DNA from: CAVVDT01 sp963747005
GTDB lineage: Bacteria; Pseudomonadota; Alphaproteobacteria; Rhizobiales; Aestuariivirgaceae
DNA: 64,000 nt
Direction: 5' to 3'
Assembly (NCBI GenBank): GCA_963747005.1
Contig: CAVVDT010000008.1
Span: 682,001-746,000, forward strand
Part shown: positions 1-9,607 of the stretch, piece by piece
Numbering within the stretch: position 1 is the stretch's first letter
Layout of the letters: every line of letters starts with the position of its first letter
Made by a program: the position numbers and the translations under genes
Notes under the pieces: model-generated
The model's database searches: none
The model's input: only the letters and a program-made list of their open reading frames with translations
Told to the model about the DNA's origin: nothing

Positions 1-185
1 GGCAGCCAATGCCGGCGGTTCTCGTTTGTGCGGACCGCACTCCGACACTGCCGCCGCGTTCCCCGTCCCATCCGTCACCCCATCGTCAGCGCTTGGTTAA
101 CCCTTGCCGCGCTATGAAGGATGCTTGACCGGGCGGACGATGCGCGCCCGCGGTTCGAGCTTGAATAGGGGGATCGCGGATCACC

Positions 186-1934
186 ATGAGCACCGGGCTG
201 GCAACTGGACGGCACGGCGTCGGGCTGACCCGGGCCGAACCCGGGCCCTGGGCGGCCTGTGCCCTGGTCGCCGTCCTGGCCTTTGCATGGTCCACCTGGT
301 TCGGCTGGCATGTGGTGGTGGTCGAGGGATCGCTCCCCAACCCCAATTCGTTCACCCGCATCAACCGCATCCTCGCCTCCATCGAGGCCGGCCGCATCCT
401 CGACTATGTTCCGCGCGACAATAGCGGTGTCGCGGTGCCGCTCCACTGGACCCACCTGCTCGACATCGCGATCACCGCCCTGGCTATGCCGATGGTGCCG
501 TTTTTCGGCCTCGCCAACGCCCTGCGGCTGGCGGGTGCGCTGATCGGGCCGCTGGGGCTTGCCGCTCTCTCCTTGTCGGCTATGTACGCAGCGCGGGTGG
601 CGACCGGCGGCTGGCGGCTGGCGGCAGTCGCCGGCGTGACGGCGGCACTGGGCACCGGTGCCCTGTCGTACGGCGCCCTCGGCCGCGCCGACCATCACGT
701 CGTGCTGGCCACCCTGGCGACGCTTACCCTTACCTTCGCCTGGCAGTCGCTTGCAAGGGGCGCCCGTCCCGCCCGCACGGCCGGCCTCATCGCCGCCATG
801 GGCATGTGGATCTCGCCGGAGATGCTGCCCTTCGCCTTGCTGGGATGGGCCATCGCCATTACCGGCGATGTGCTGGACAATGGGCGGGTCGGTCGGCGCG
901 CCGGCGGTTGCGCCATCACCTATCTGATTGTTCTCGCGGTGGCGCTGGTGCTCGATCCGCCCGCCACCGGGCTCATGGCCGCCCGCATCGACCGCCTGTC
1001 GCGGCCGTTCGTCGAACTGGCGGCGCTGATGGCCGCGGCGTCGCTCGTCGCCGCCAGATGGCTGCCGGCCGGCAGCAGCCCATGGCGCGCCACGGTGCTG
1101 GGCGGCCTCGTCGCGGCGGCGGCGGTGGTGCCGTGGGTCATCGTCTATCCGCAATTGCTGAGGGGCGCCGAGGGCGTCTTTTCGCCCGAGGGCTGGCAGC
1201 GCATCTGGGTCAGCAACGGCGAAATCAAATCACCCCTCGCCAATTCCGGTAACTTTGCCTTCTATTTCATGGTGGCCCCGGCCGTCCTGATGATCGCCAA
1301 TGCCTGGCTGCTGACCCGCCATCGCCGTCCCCGCGATGTGCTGGTGGCCGTGGCGACGGTGTTCATCCTCTATCTGGGTTATCGCTATATCAGGTTGACG
1401 ATCTACGCCCAGCAGGCCGCCGCTGTGGCGCTGGCGATCATGTTCGCTCAGGCAATGCGGGCGATGCCGCCGCCGCGCCTCAACCTGCTGGCCGCCATCA
1501 CCACCCTGGCGCTCGCCATGTTTCCCTGGTTCGGCATGGTTGCCTTTGGCGACCACCAGCCGGCGCTGCGCAAGTGCGACGCCCAGGTGGCCGCGACGGC
1601 GTTGACGCCGTTTGCCGGCCGGGTGGTGCTGTCGCCTTATATGGACGCGCCCGCGCTGATCTATTTCTCCAGGGTGATCACGGTTGCCGGCCCCTATCAT
1701 CGTGCCGAACGGCGCATTCTCGACGGGCTCGATGCCTACGAGGCGCGCGACTTCGCCGCCGCTCCGCCCAAAGCCTTCCTGCGCACCGGCGCTAAAGCCG
1801 TTCTGGTGTGCACCCGTGAACCACAAGCGCCTGAAAGCCTGGGCGCCGCGCTGGCGGCCGGCCACCCGCCCGCGTGGCTCGAGGAGCGCCCTTTGCCCGA
1901 GGGCACCGGCTACCGACTCTATGCCGTGAGATAG
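186..1934 (+). CDS. Polytopic membrane protein, GT-C / STT3-like
   Basis: This 582-residue protein has about a dozen hydrophobic segments and a soluble C-terminal tail of roughly 120 residues. It carries an early periplasmic-loop-like stretch (DNSGVAVPLHWTHLLD) and a GRADHHV motif near residue 165. A DHH in that position recalls GT-C fold glycosyltransferases and STT3-type oligosaccharyltransferases, which use lipid-linked sugar donors in the inner membrane. The substrate cannot be read from the sequence. The start is the ATG at 186, preceded by a purine-rich AGGGGG. It lies upstream of the cpa cluster on the same strand, so it could modify pilins or surface polymers, but that is inference. 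The family call is tentative. Confidence 0.55.
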   Translation: MSTGLATGRHGVGLTRAEPGPWAACALVAVLAFAWSTWFGWHVVVVEGSLPNPNSFTRINRILASIEAGRILDYVPRDNSGVAVPLHWTHLLDIAITALAMPMVPFFGLANALRLAGALIGPLGLAALSLSAMYAARVATGGWRLAAVAGVTAALGTGALSYGALGRADHHVVLATLATLTLTFAWQSLARGARPARTAGLIAAMGMWISPEMLPFALLGWAIAITGDVLDNGRVGRRAGGCAITYLIVLAVALVLDPPATGLMAARIDRLSRPFVELAALMAAASLVAARWLPAGSSPWRATVLGGLVAAAAVVPWVIVYPQLLRGAEGVFSPEGWQRIWVSNGEIKSPLANSGNFAFYFMVAPAVLMIANAWLLTRHRRPRDVLVAVATVFILYLGYRYIRLTIYAQQAAAVALAIMFAQAMRAMPPPRLNLLAAITTLALAMFPWFGMVAFGDHQPALRKCDAQVAATALTPFAGRVVLSPYMDAPALIYFSRVITVAGPYHRAERRILDGLDAYEARDFAAAPPKAFLRTGAKAVLVCTREPQAPESLGAALAAGHPPAWLEERPLPEGTGYRLYAVR

Positions 1935-2009
1935 GCGCACCGGTCGCCACGTTGTGCGGCCACCAGGGCGCGACCAATGCGGCTTTCCCGCCGTCGTTCC
2001 TGCACCCGG

Positions 2010-2024
2010 TTAACTGCCGGTTTA
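2010..2024 (+). promoter_or_regulatory. CtrA-like box upstream of cpaA
   Basis: TTAA-N7-TTTA lies about 75 bp before the cpaA start. The CtrA consensus is TTAA-N7-TTAA, so there is one mismatch. CtrA controls pilus genes in Caulobacter. Control here is inferred from the motif and position only. Confidence 0.4.
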
Positions 2025-2098
2025 CGCTGACGTGGGATCGTGTCCCGGCAACGCCCATGCCTGCCGCGCGCCGGCGACGATCAAGGAACGGTCCAGCG

Positions 2099-2599
2099 AT
2101 GTTCAATCTCATCTTGATGAGCCTGTTTCCCTTTCTGGTGATCGCCGCGGCGATCTCCGACGTCTTCACCATGAAGATCCCGAACTGGCTCAATCTGCTG
2201 ATCGCCGCCTTGATGCTGCCCGCCGCTCTCGTCGCCGGCATGTCGGGTCATATGCTCATGTGGCACGGCGCCGCCGGTGCCCTGATGCTGGCTGCCGGCT
2301 TCGGCCTGTTCGCCACCAACTGCATCGGCGGCGGCGATGCCAAGCTGTTCGCCGCGGCCTCCTTGTGGATCGGCTGGGACCAGCTCATGCCCTTTGCCAT
2401 CTACACCACCGTCGCCGGCGGCGGCCTCGCGATCATCATGAAGACCTGGCAGATGGTCCGCTTCGAGCACGAGGTCAAGGACGTCGGCTGGCTGAAGCAG
2501 GTGATTCGCACCGACCTCGATCTGCCCTACGGCGTGGCCATCGCCACCGGCGCGATGATCGCCTATCCCGCCACGTTCTGGATGCAGCATGCGGTATGA
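2099..2599 (+). CDS. cpaA: Prepilin peptidase CpaA/TadV (type IV leader peptidase, A24)
   Basis: This 166-residue integral membrane aspartyl protease cleaves (and in the wider family methylates) Flp-type prepilins before assembly. The two family aspartates are visible: SDVFTMKIPNW near residue 20, and the GGGDAKL motif (GxGD type) near residue 79. It lacks the cytoplasmic N-methyltransferase domain of full-length PilD, as is usual for CpaA/TadV. The ATG at 2099 is preceded by AAGGAACG at a good distance; the longer upstream open frame has no such signal. It is the first gene of the tad cluster, with the CtrA-like box just upstream. Confidence 0.93.
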   Translation: MFNLILMSLFPFLVIAAAISDVFTMKIPNWLNLLIAALMLPAALVAGMSGHMLMWHGAAGALMLAAGFGLFATNCIGGGDAKLFAAASLWIGWDQLMPFAIYTTVAGGGLAIIMKTWQMVRFEHEVKDVGWLKQVIRTDLDLPYGVAIATGAMIAYPATFWMQHAV

Positions 2600-2643
2600 A
2601 CGGGTCGAATGAGGTGAAATTGATCGAGCAGATTCAATCGCGG

Positions 2644-2658
2644 TTAACCCTAATTTGA
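2644..2658 (+). promoter_or_regulatory. CtrA-like box upstream of cpaB
   Basis: TTAA-N7-TTGA lies about 80 bp before the cpaB start in the 136-bp gap after cpaA, one mismatch from the CtrA consensus. Finding a second box in front of the main cpa operon supports cell-cycle-type control, but this is inferred from sequence only. Confidence 0.4.
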
Positions 2659-2735
2659 CCATTAGAGCCCAAGTTTAACCCAAGCATCGCCGGAAAAAGA
2701 TTCGGCTTCCGTTACCCAGGTCAGGATGAGATCAG

Positions 2736-3557
2736 ATGAGTACAGCCCGCATAGCCGTCCTTGGACTCGCCCTCGGCTCGGCCGTTGTCGCCGCATTCCT
2801 GGCCAAGGGACTTATCGGCCAGAAGCCAGCGACGCAGATCGTCCAGGTCAAGAAGGTCGAGAGCAACGCGATCCTCATTGCCAGCAAGGACATCCAGATG
2901 GGCGAGCGGCTGAAGGGCACCAACCTCGCCTGGGAAAGCTGGCCGGGCGATGCCGTGAGGCCCTACATGATTACCCGCAGCGCCCATCCCGACGCGCTCA
3001 AGACCTACAGTGAGGCCCGCGCCCGCACCGCCCTGTTCGAGGGCGAGGCGATCACCGACAAGAAGGTGGTCAAGCCCGACAGCGCCGGCTTCATGGCGGC
3101 CATCCTGCCCAAGGGCATGCGGGCCATTTCGGTGCGCATTTCGGCTGAAACCGGCGCCGGTGGCTTCATCCTGCCCAATGACAAGGTGGATGTGATCCTG
3201 ACCGCCAAGGAGGCGGCCGAGGGCTCCAACAAGACCCGTACCACCACCGATGCGGTGCTGCAGAACGTGCGCGTGCTGGCCATCGACCAGACCTTCCAGA
3301 CCAACGAGAAGGGCGAACAGGTCGTGGTCGGCAAGACCGCCACGCTGGAGCTCAAGCCGAACCAGGCCGAAGTTCTCGCCAAGGCCGAATCGATCGGCCA
3401 GCTCTCCCTGGCATTGCGCTCTCTCGCCGACAATGGCAGCAGCGCGCTGGGCGACGACGGCCCGGTCCTCTCCAAGCGCTACGGCAAGGATTCGCGGGTC
3501 GGCAGCATCACGATCTACCGCTACGGCATCGAACAATCCGCTGCGATCAGCCAGTGA
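2736..3557 (+). CDS. cpaB: Flp pilus assembly protein CpaB/RcpC
   Basis: This 273-residue periplasmic protein has an N-terminal hydrophobic anchor (residues about 5-25) followed by an SAF-like domain (residues about 45-110, with the ILIASKDIQMGERL segment) and a CpaB/RcpC C-terminal domain. Members act with the CpaC secretin in Tad pilus export. The length is typical for the family. The ATG at 2736 lies a few bases after a GGATGAGAT purine stretch. It is followed 12 bp later by cpaC on the same strand, consistent with a cpaBCDEF-tadBC operon. Confidence 0.92.
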   Translation: MSTARIAVLGLALGSAVVAAFLAKGLIGQKPATQIVQVKKVESNAILIASKDIQMGERLKGTNLAWESWPGDAVRPYMITRSAHPDALKTYSEARARTALFEGEAITDKKVVKPDSAGFMAAILPKGMRAISVRISAETGAGGFILPNDKVDVILTAKEAAEGSNKTRTTTDAVLQNVRVLAIDQTFQTNEKGEQVVVGKTATLELKPNQAEVLAKAESIGQLSLALRSLADNGSSALGDDGPVLSKRYGKDSRVGSITIYRYGIEQSAAISQ

Positions 3558-3568
3558 GGTCATTGAAC

Positions 3569-5014
3569 ATGAAGAACTTCAACAAGATCAACGCGGAAAC
3601 CGCCTCCCGGCTGGCCGGCCGCAGCGCAGCCGTGATGCTCGCGGCCGCCCTCTCGGTCGCCGCCCTGGTCGCTCCGCTGCCGCAAGCCTACGCGGCCTCC
3701 GCCCAGAACGTGACCACCGACGGCATCCGGCACATCAGCATCGCCCTCAACAAGTCCATCGTGGTGCGCCTGCCGGTTGCGGCCCGCGACGTGCTCATCG
3801 GCAATCCGGCCGTGGTCGAGGCCGTGGTGCGGACCCAGAACACCGCCTACCTGTTCGCCAAGAAGGTCGGCCAGACCAATGCCTTCTTCTTCGATGCCAA
3901 GGGGCGCCAGATCCTCAGTCTCGACATCGATGTCTCGCACGACACCGCATCGCTGCTGAACCTCATCCAGCGCACCATCCCCGGCAGCCATGTCACGGTC
4001 GATTCGGTCGGCGAGAACATCATCCTGAACGGCGTCGCGGCCAACGCCGCCGAAGCCCGCTTCGCCTTCGACCTGGCGGCCAAGTTCGCCGGCGACGAAA
4101 AGAAGGTTCTCTCCAACATCGCCGTGACCGGCAAGGATCAGGTCATGTTGCGGGTGCGCATCGCCGAGGTGCAGCGCGACGTGCTCAAGGCGCTCGGCGT
4201 CAACTGGGACAAGGTCGCCGCCACGGTGGGCGATCTGGCCATCAAGGCATCGACCGCCAACCCCTTCACGCTCGGCACCGGCCTGATAAACAGCGCCAGC
4301 GAGGCGACGATCGGCGCCACCTATACCAATGGCAAGACGACGGTGGACGGCGTGGTCCAGGTCATGGAGCGCGACGGCCTGTTGCGCACGCTCGCCGAAC
4401 CGACGCTGACCGCGATTTCCGGCGAAAGCGCCAAGTTCCTGGCCGGCGGCGAATTTCCCGTCATCACCGGCTATAGCTGCCAGTCGGGCAACACCGGTTG
4501 CATACCCACCACCGAATACAAACCTTTTGGCGTCAGCCTCGGCTTCACACCCGTGGTCATGACGGAAGGCCGCATCAGCCTGCGGATCAGCGCCGAAGTG
4601 AGCGAGCCCAGCCAGGAATTTGCCGTCAACGGCACCCCCTCCCTCAAGGTGCGTCGCGCCGATACCACCGTCGAGTTGCCCTCCGGCGGATCGATGGTGC
4701 TGGCCGGGCTGATCCAGCAAAAGACCCGGCAGGACCTCAACGGGGTTCCCGGCGTCAAGGATCTGCCGATCCTCGGCGCCCTCTTCCGCAGCCGCGACTT
4801 CCAGGCGAACCAGACCGAACTCGTCGTCATTGTCACGCCCTTTTTGGTCAATCCCGTCAATGAAAAGCAGCTCAATACGCCACTTGACCGTCTGAACGTG
4901 GCTACCGATCGTCAGACCATCCTGTTTGGTCGTCTGAACAAGGTTTACGGCGTCGCCGGCGATGCGCCCAAGGGCGTCATCTATCACGGCAACGTCGGCT
5001 TCATCGTCGAATGA
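3569..5014 (+). CDS. cpaC: Tad pilus outer-membrane secretin CpaC/RcpA
   Basis: This 481-residue secretin forms the outer-membrane channel for the Flp pilus. It has a cleavable signal peptide (about residues 1-46, ending after the hydrophobic LAAALSVAALVAPL segment and AYA), a pilus-formation N-domain, a BON-like region, and the C-terminal secretin domain with VPGVKDLPILGALFRS, the family signature. The ATG at 3569 follows GTGAGG. The stop codon overlaps an upstream candidate cpaD ATG (ATGA), which indicates translational coupling with cpaD. Confidence 0.93.
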   Translation: MKNFNKINAETASRLAGRSAAVMLAAALSVAALVAPLPQAYAASAQNVTTDGIRHISIALNKSIVVRLPVAARDVLIGNPAVVEAVVRTQNTAYLFAKKVGQTNAFFFDAKGRQILSLDIDVSHDTASLLNLIQRTIPGSHVTVDSVGENIILNGVAANAAEARFAFDLAAKFAGDEKKVLSNIAVTGKDQVMLRVRIAEVQRDVLKALGVNWDKVAATVGDLAIKASTANPFTLGTGLINSASEATIGATYTNGKTTVDGVVQVMERDGLLRTLAEPTLTAISGESAKFLAGGEFPVITGYSCQSGNTGCIPTTEYKPFGVSLGFTPVVMTEGRISLRISAEVSEPSQEFAVNGTPSLKVRRADTTVELPSGGSMVLAGLIQQKTRQDLNGVPGVKDLPILGALFRSRDFQANQTELVVIVTPFLVNPVNEKQLNTPLDRLNVATDRQTILFGRLNKVYGVAGDAPKGVIYHGNVGFIVE

Positions 5015-5034
5015 GCCCGAACAGCGAGGTTCCA

Positions 5035-5733
5035 ATGCCCATGCGTTCCGCACGTAAAATCCGCCGCGCCATCAAGTTGGCCGCACCCCTGGCGCTGATG
5101 GCCGTGGTGGCCGCCTGCTCCAGCACCCGCCCGGTTCTGGTCGACGATAGCTATACGCCGGTGCAGCACTACCAGCGTTTCCCCATCGATGTCGCCAAGG
5201 GCACCGTGAAGCTCAACGTGTCGACCGCTTCGGCCCGCCTCACCGCCGGCCAGGAAGACGCCATCACCCGCTTTGCCCAGCAGGCCCGCAGCAGTGCCAC
5301 GGGATATATCGTGGTGCGCCGGCCGGGCGGCAACGTGAACGCCGATGTCGTGGCCGGCCGCATCGCCCAGATCCTCGCCGATCAGGGCATCGCGCCGCAG
5401 AGCCAGATCCAGACCACCTACCGCGGCGCCAGGGGCGCGCCGGTGATGGTTGCCTTCCAGCGCGAGTTTGCCACCACAAAGGAATGTGGTGACTGGTCGA
5501 AGGATGTGGCCCGCAGCGGCGCCAATCTGCCCTACCCGAACTTCGGCTGCAGCCAGCAGAACAACATTGCTGCCCTGGTGGCCAATCCGCGCGACTTCAC
5601 GCAGCCGCGCACCGAAACGCCGCCCGACGCCATGCGTCGCAACCAGGTGATCACCGATTATCGCACGCCCAAGACTCCGGCCACGCCGGTCGATGACCAG
5701 AGCAAGGTCAACATCAGCAATCAAGTGAAGTAA
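5035..5733 (+). CDS. cpaD: Pilus assembly lipoprotein CpaD
   Basis: CpaD is an outer-membrane-associated lipoprotein that supports the CpaC secretin. A lipobox (LMAVVAAC-SS) follows a basic N-terminus, and the mature part matches the CpaD domain with its late C..C pair (TKECGDWSKDV ... FGCSQQNN). I prefer the ATG at 5035 because GCGAGG lies 5 bases upstream and it gives a normal-length signal. The ATG at 5011, which overlaps the cpaC stop codon, is the alternative and would add 8 residues. The gene sits between cpaC and cpaE as in other alphaproteobacterial tad loci. Confidence 0.9.
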   Translation: MPMRSARKIRRAIKLAAPLALMAVVAACSSTRPVLVDDSYTPVQHYQRFPIDVAKGTVKLNVSTASARLTAGQEDAITRFAQQARSSATGYIVVRRPGGNVNADVVAGRIAQILADQGIAPQSQIQTTYRGARGAPVMVAFQREFATTKECGDWSKDVARSGANLPYPNFGCSQQNNIAALVANPRDFTQPRTETPPDAMRRNQVITDYRTPKTPATPVDDQSKVNISNQVK

Positions 5734-5757
5734 CCAGCGCAGTTGGAACGAGCTTAA

Positions 5758-7023
5758 ATGATGAACCAAGCCCCAGACTCTCTCCCCGCCGACAGCGGCC
5801 AGCCCGACGTCGTCGCCTCCATACCGCGCGTCAACATCCAGGCCTTTTGCGAGGATGAACAAACCGCCAAGGTGATGCAGGCGGCCGCCGCCGACCGACG
5901 CATGTCCAAGGCGCACATGGATGTGCAACTGGGCGGCATCGCGGCGGCCTGCCAGGTCTTCGCCGGGTCGCAGACCCCGGCAGTGCTGATCGTCGAATCC
6001 ACGGAGAACCGCGAAGGCGTGCTTGCCGCCCTCGACCAGCTCGCCCAGGTTTGCGATCCCGGTACACGGGTGATCGTCGTCGGCCGCGTCAACGACGTGC
6101 TTTTGTACCGCGAACTGGTCTCCAAGGGGATCAGCGAATATCTCGTCGGCCCGGTGCACCAGCTCCAGGTGATCGCGTCGCTGGGCTCTCTGTTCAAGCA
6201 GGAAAGTTCCGCCCCCATCGGCCGCGTGGTCGCCTTCGTCGGCACCAAGGGCGGCGTCGGCTCCTCGACCCTCGCCCACAATATCGGCTGGCTGATATCC
6301 ACCGACTATGCCATCGACACGGTGATCACCGACCTCGACCTGGCCTTCGGCACCGCCGGGCTGAACTTCAACCATGACAGCCCTCAAGGGATCGCCGAAG
6401 CGCTCGGCGCGTCCGACCGCATCGACCAGGTTCTCATCGACCGCCTGCTCACCAAATGCAGCGACCGCCTCAGCCTGCTGGCCGCGCCGGGCACCATCGA
6501 GCGCGAGATGGCCGTCGATGCCGAGGCCCTCGAAACCATCCTGTCGGTGGTTCGCAACACGGTGCCGCTGGTGGTTGTCGACGTTCCCAATGTGTGGGCA
6601 CCGTGGACCAAGCAGACCCTGGTGCATGCCGACACGGTGGTCATCACCGCGACCCCGGAATTGGCCAGCCTGCGCAACGGCAAGAACCTCGTGGACTTTC
6701 TCAAGGCCGCCCGGCCCAACGATCGCCCGCCACTGCTCATCATGAACCAGGTCGGCGTCCCGAAGCGTCCGGAGATCCCGGTGGCCGAGTTCGCCAAGGC
6801 CCTGGGGATGGAGCCTACCGTCATCATTCCCTATGACGCGGCGATTTTCGGCACCGCCTCCAGCAACGGCCAGATGGTCGCCGAGGTGAACGCCAAATCG
6901 AAGATCACCGAGGCAATGAAGGCCATGGCGCAGCTCATCGCCGGCCGCGAGCCGTCGGCCAAGGCCAGCAAGTTCTCTCTCGCACCGTTTCTCAACAAGC
7001 TGCCTAAACTGGGGAAGAAATAA
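5758..7023 (+). CDS. cpaE: Pilus assembly ATPase-like protein CpaE/TadZ
   Basis: This 421-residue protein has a receiver-like N-terminal half and a MinD/ParA-type ATPase C-terminal half. The deviant Walker A motif FVGTKGGVGSST spans about residues 161-172, and the motif TDLDLAFGTAGL follows. CpaE/TadZ proteins localise the pilus machine to a cell pole. The stop codon TAA overlaps the cpaF ATG by one base (TAATG), which implies coupled translation. The start could be either of two adjacent ATGs (5758 or 5761). Confidence 0.92.
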   Translation: MMNQAPDSLPADSGQPDVVASIPRVNIQAFCEDEQTAKVMQAAAADRRMSKAHMDVQLGGIAAACQVFAGSQTPAVLIVESTENREGVLAALDQLAQVCDPGTRVIVVGRVNDVLLYRELVSKGISEYLVGPVHQLQVIASLGSLFKQESSAPIGRVVAFVGTKGGVGSSTLAHNIGWLISTDYAIDTVITDLDLAFGTAGLNFNHDSPQGIAEALGASDRIDQVLIDRLLTKCSDRLSLLAAPGTIEREMAVDAEALETILSVVRNTVPLVVVDVPNVWAPWTKQTLVHADTVVITATPELASLRNGKNLVDFLKAARPNDRPPLLIMNQVGVPKRPEIPVAEFAKALGMEPTVIIPYDAAIFGTASSNGQMVAEVNAKSKITEAMKAMAQLIAGREPSAKASKFSLAPFLNKLPKLGKK

Positions 7024-8537
7024 TGTTCGGCAAGCGCAGCGAAACCGGTCAGCAGCCAAACAAGGGCGACGGCGCACCGCCGCCCATGCCCTCGCAGCCA
7101 CCGGCACCGCCGGCGGCGCTGCTCGGCGGTCCCATTCCCGATCTCGGCATCAAGGCCCAGGACAAGGTTGCAGCGCCCGCGGCCAAGCCGCAGCAGCTGC
7201 AACCCGCCCCCGCCAAGCCGCAGGCCAAGCAGGCGGCCAGGCGTTCCGACAACTACTACGACATGAAGGGCACCATCTTTAATGCCCTCATCGACGCCAT
7301 CGACCTGACCCAGCTCGGCCAGCTCGATCGCGACGCGGCGCGCGACGAGATCAGGGACATCGTCAACGAGATCATCACCCTGAAGGACGTGGCGATGTCG
7401 ATCGCCGAGCAGGAAGAGCTGCTCGAAGACATCTGCAACGACGTTCTGGGATACGGGCCGCTGGAGCCGCTGCTGGCCCGCGATGACATCGCCGACATCA
7501 TGATCAACGGCGCCGATACCTGCTTCATCGAAGTCGACGGCAAGATGGAGCATACCAACATCCGCTTCCGCGACAACGCCCAGTTGCTTAACATCTGCCA
7601 GCGCATCGTCAGCCAGGTCGGCCGCCGGGTCGATGAATCGAGTCCCATCTGCGACGCCCGCCTGCAGGACGGTTCGCGCGTCAACGTCATCGTGCCGCCG
7701 CTGGCCATCGACGGGCCTGCCCTCACCATCCGCAAGTTCAAGAAGGATCGCCTGAAGCTGCCCGATCTGGTGAAGTTCGGCTCCACCACGCCGGAAGGCG
7801 CCGATATCCTGCAGATCATCGGGCGGGTCCGCTGCAACGTCCTGATCTCCGGCGGCACCGGCTCCGGCAAGACCACGCTGCTCAACTGTCTTACCGGCTA
7901 CATCGATCTCGACGAGCGCGTCATCACCTGCGAGGACGCCGCCGAACTGCAATTGCAGCAGCCGCATGTGGTGCGCCTGGAAACCCGCCCGCCCAATCTC
8001 GAGGGCGAAGGCGAGATCTCCATGCGCGACCTGGTCAAGAACTGCCTGCGTATGCGCCCCGAGCGGATCATCGTCGGCGAGGTGCGTGGACCCGAGGCCT
8101 TCGATTTGCTGCAGGCCATGAACACCGGCCATGACGGCTCCATGGGCACGCTGCACGCCAACTCCCCGCGCGAGGCCCTGTCGCGTCTTGAATCGATGAT
8201 CACCATGGGCGGCTTCTCGCTGCCGTCGAAAACCATCAAGGAGATGGTGGTCGGCTCCATCGACGTCATCGTCCAGGCTGCCCGCCTGCGCGACGGCTCG
8301 CGCCGCATCACCCACATCACCGAGGTGGTGGGTATGGAAGGCGACGTCATCATCACCCAGGATCTGTTCCTGTTCGAGATCGTCGGCGAGGATGCCAACG
8401 GCAAGATCATCGGTCGCCACCGTTCGACCGGCATTGCCCGGCCGCATTTCTGGGATCGTGCCCGCTACTACAACGAGGAAGGCCGCCTCGCCATGGCGCT
8501 CGAGAAGGCCGAGATGCGCGGCGAGCAGGACGATTGA
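7023..8537 (+). CDS. cpaF: Tad secretion ATPase CpaF/TadA
   Basis: This 504-residue hexameric secretion ATPase powers Flp pilus extension. The N-terminal 75 residues are a Pro/Gln/Ala-rich disordered leader. The N-domain follows, then the RecA-like core with Walker A SGGTGSGKTT near residues 276-285, an aspartate-box-like VITCEDAAELQL, a Walker B-like RIIVGEVRG and a His box GSMGTLHANSPREAL. All are family hallmarks. It overlaps cpaE by one base and precedes tadB by 32 bp. Confidence 0.95.
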   Translation: MFGKRSETGQQPNKGDGAPPPMPSQPPAPPAALLGGPIPDLGIKAQDKVAAPAAKPQQLQPAPAKPQAKQAARRSDNYYDMKGTIFNALIDAIDLTQLGQLDRDAARDEIRDIVNEIITLKDVAMSIAEQEELLEDICNDVLGYGPLEPLLARDDIADIMINGADTCFIEVDGKMEHTNIRFRDNAQLLNICQRIVSQVGRRVDESSPICDARLQDGSRVNVIVPPLAIDGPALTIRKFKKDRLKLPDLVKFGSTTPEGADILQIIGRVRCNVLISGGTGSGKTTLLNCLTGYIDLDERVITCEDAAELQLQQPHVVRLETRPPNLEGEGEISMRDLVKNCLRMRPERIIVGEVRGPEAFDLLQAMNTGHDGSMGTLHANSPREALSRLESMITMGGFSLPSKTIKEMVVGSIDVIVQAARLRDGSRRITHITEVVGMEGDVIITQDLFLFEIVGEDANGKIIGRHRSTGIARPHFWDRARYYNEEGRLAMALEKAEMRGEQDD

Positions 8538-8569
8538 ACCCGGCAGCGGCAAGAATGAGGCGTTAGATC

Positions 8570-9583
8570 ATGCAGTTAGGTGATACGACGGTCCAGATTG
8601 CCCTGCTGGCATTCATTGCCGTCGCCATCGGCGGTCTGGTGCTCGGTCTGGCCTATCCGTATTTCTCGGGCGACGCCAGTCGTGCCAAGCGCGTGTTCGG
8701 CGTTACCCACAAGGGTCACGCCGCCGCGGCGCGCAACGGTATCCGCGCCCGCCTGGTCGAGGACGCCAAGGACAATCGCCGCAAGCAGATCCAGGATTCG
8801 CTCAAGCAGATCGAGGAGCGCGAGAAAAAGCGCAAGAAGCGCCTTACCCTGCGGGCCATGATTGCCCAGGCCGGCCTCGAAGTATCGGCTCGAAACTTTC
8901 ATATATTCTCGTTGCTGCTGGGTGGTGGCCTGGCGGCGGCGGCCTTCATCGCCGGGGTGCCGTGGTTCGTGGCCGCGGTGGCGTTCTTGGTGGGCGGGTT
9001 CGGCATTCCCCGCTGGGCGCTCAACTTCCTGCGCAAGCGCCGCCAGCAGATCTTCCTCAACGATTTCGCCGATGCCGTCGACGTCATGGTTCGCGGCCTC
9101 AAGGCGGGCCTGCCCATCAATGACGCCCTCAAGGTGATTGCCAACGAGACTGGCGCGCCGGTGGGTCCGGAGTTTTCCGAGGTGGTCGAGGGTCAGCGGG
9201 TCGGCATTACCATCGACCAGGGCATCGAGCGCATGTTCGAGCGCATCCCCCTGGCGGAGGTGAACTTTCTGTCCATCGTCCTGTCGATCCAGGCCAAGAC
9301 CGGCGGCAACCTTGCCGAGGCGCTGTCCAACCTGTCGAAGGTGCTGCGCGATCGCAAGAAGATGAAGGCCAAGATCAAGTCGGTGTCGCAGGAGGCCAAG
9401 GCCTCGGCCGCCATCATCGGCTCGCTGCCGTTCTTCATCATGGGCGCCATGACGGTGCTGAACCCGGAATATCTCAATCCGCTGTTCGATACCAAGATCG
9501 GCCACATCATGATCGTCGGCTCGGCGGTGTGGATGCTCACCGGGGTGCTGGTGATGCGCAAGATGATCAATTTCGATTTCTAG
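8570..9583 (+). CDS. tadB: Tad inner-membrane platform protein TadB
   Basis: This 337-residue GspF-type membrane protein works with TadC as the inner-membrane platform on which CpaF acts. There is an N-terminal transmembrane segment, a charged coiled stretch rich in Lys/Arg/Glu (about residues 60-95), two more membrane segments near 105-150, the T2SSF domain (about 160-290) and a C-terminal membrane pair. Order and length match family members. The start ATG at 8570 follows GAGGCGTTAGATC. Confidence 0.92.
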   Translation: MQLGDTTVQIALLAFIAVAIGGLVLGLAYPYFSGDASRAKRVFGVTHKGHAAAARNGIRARLVEDAKDNRRKQIQDSLKQIEEREKKRKKRLTLRAMIAQAGLEVSARNFHIFSLLLGGGLAAAAFIAGVPWFVAAVAFLVGGFGIPRWALNFLRKRRQQIFLNDFADAVDVMVRGLKAGLPINDALKVIANETGAPVGPEFSEVVEGQRVGITIDQGIERMFERIPLAEVNFLSIVLSIQAKTGGNLAEALSNLSKVLRDRKKMKAKIKSVSQEAKASAAIIGSLPFFIMGAMTVLNPEYLNPLFDTKIGHIMIVGSAVWMLTGVLVMRKMINFDF

Positions 9584-9607
9584 CAAAGGCGAGTTGGGAC
9601 CCACGCC

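Noticed and set aside
75..1154. Long minus-strand open frame opposite the first membrane-protein gene
   Set aside because: It is Arg/Gly/His-rich low-complexity sequence typical of antisense frames in high-GC DNA, with no family match; the plus-strand protein is clearly real. The same applies to the long antisense frames opposite cpaC, cpaE, cpaF, the ABC genes and EI.
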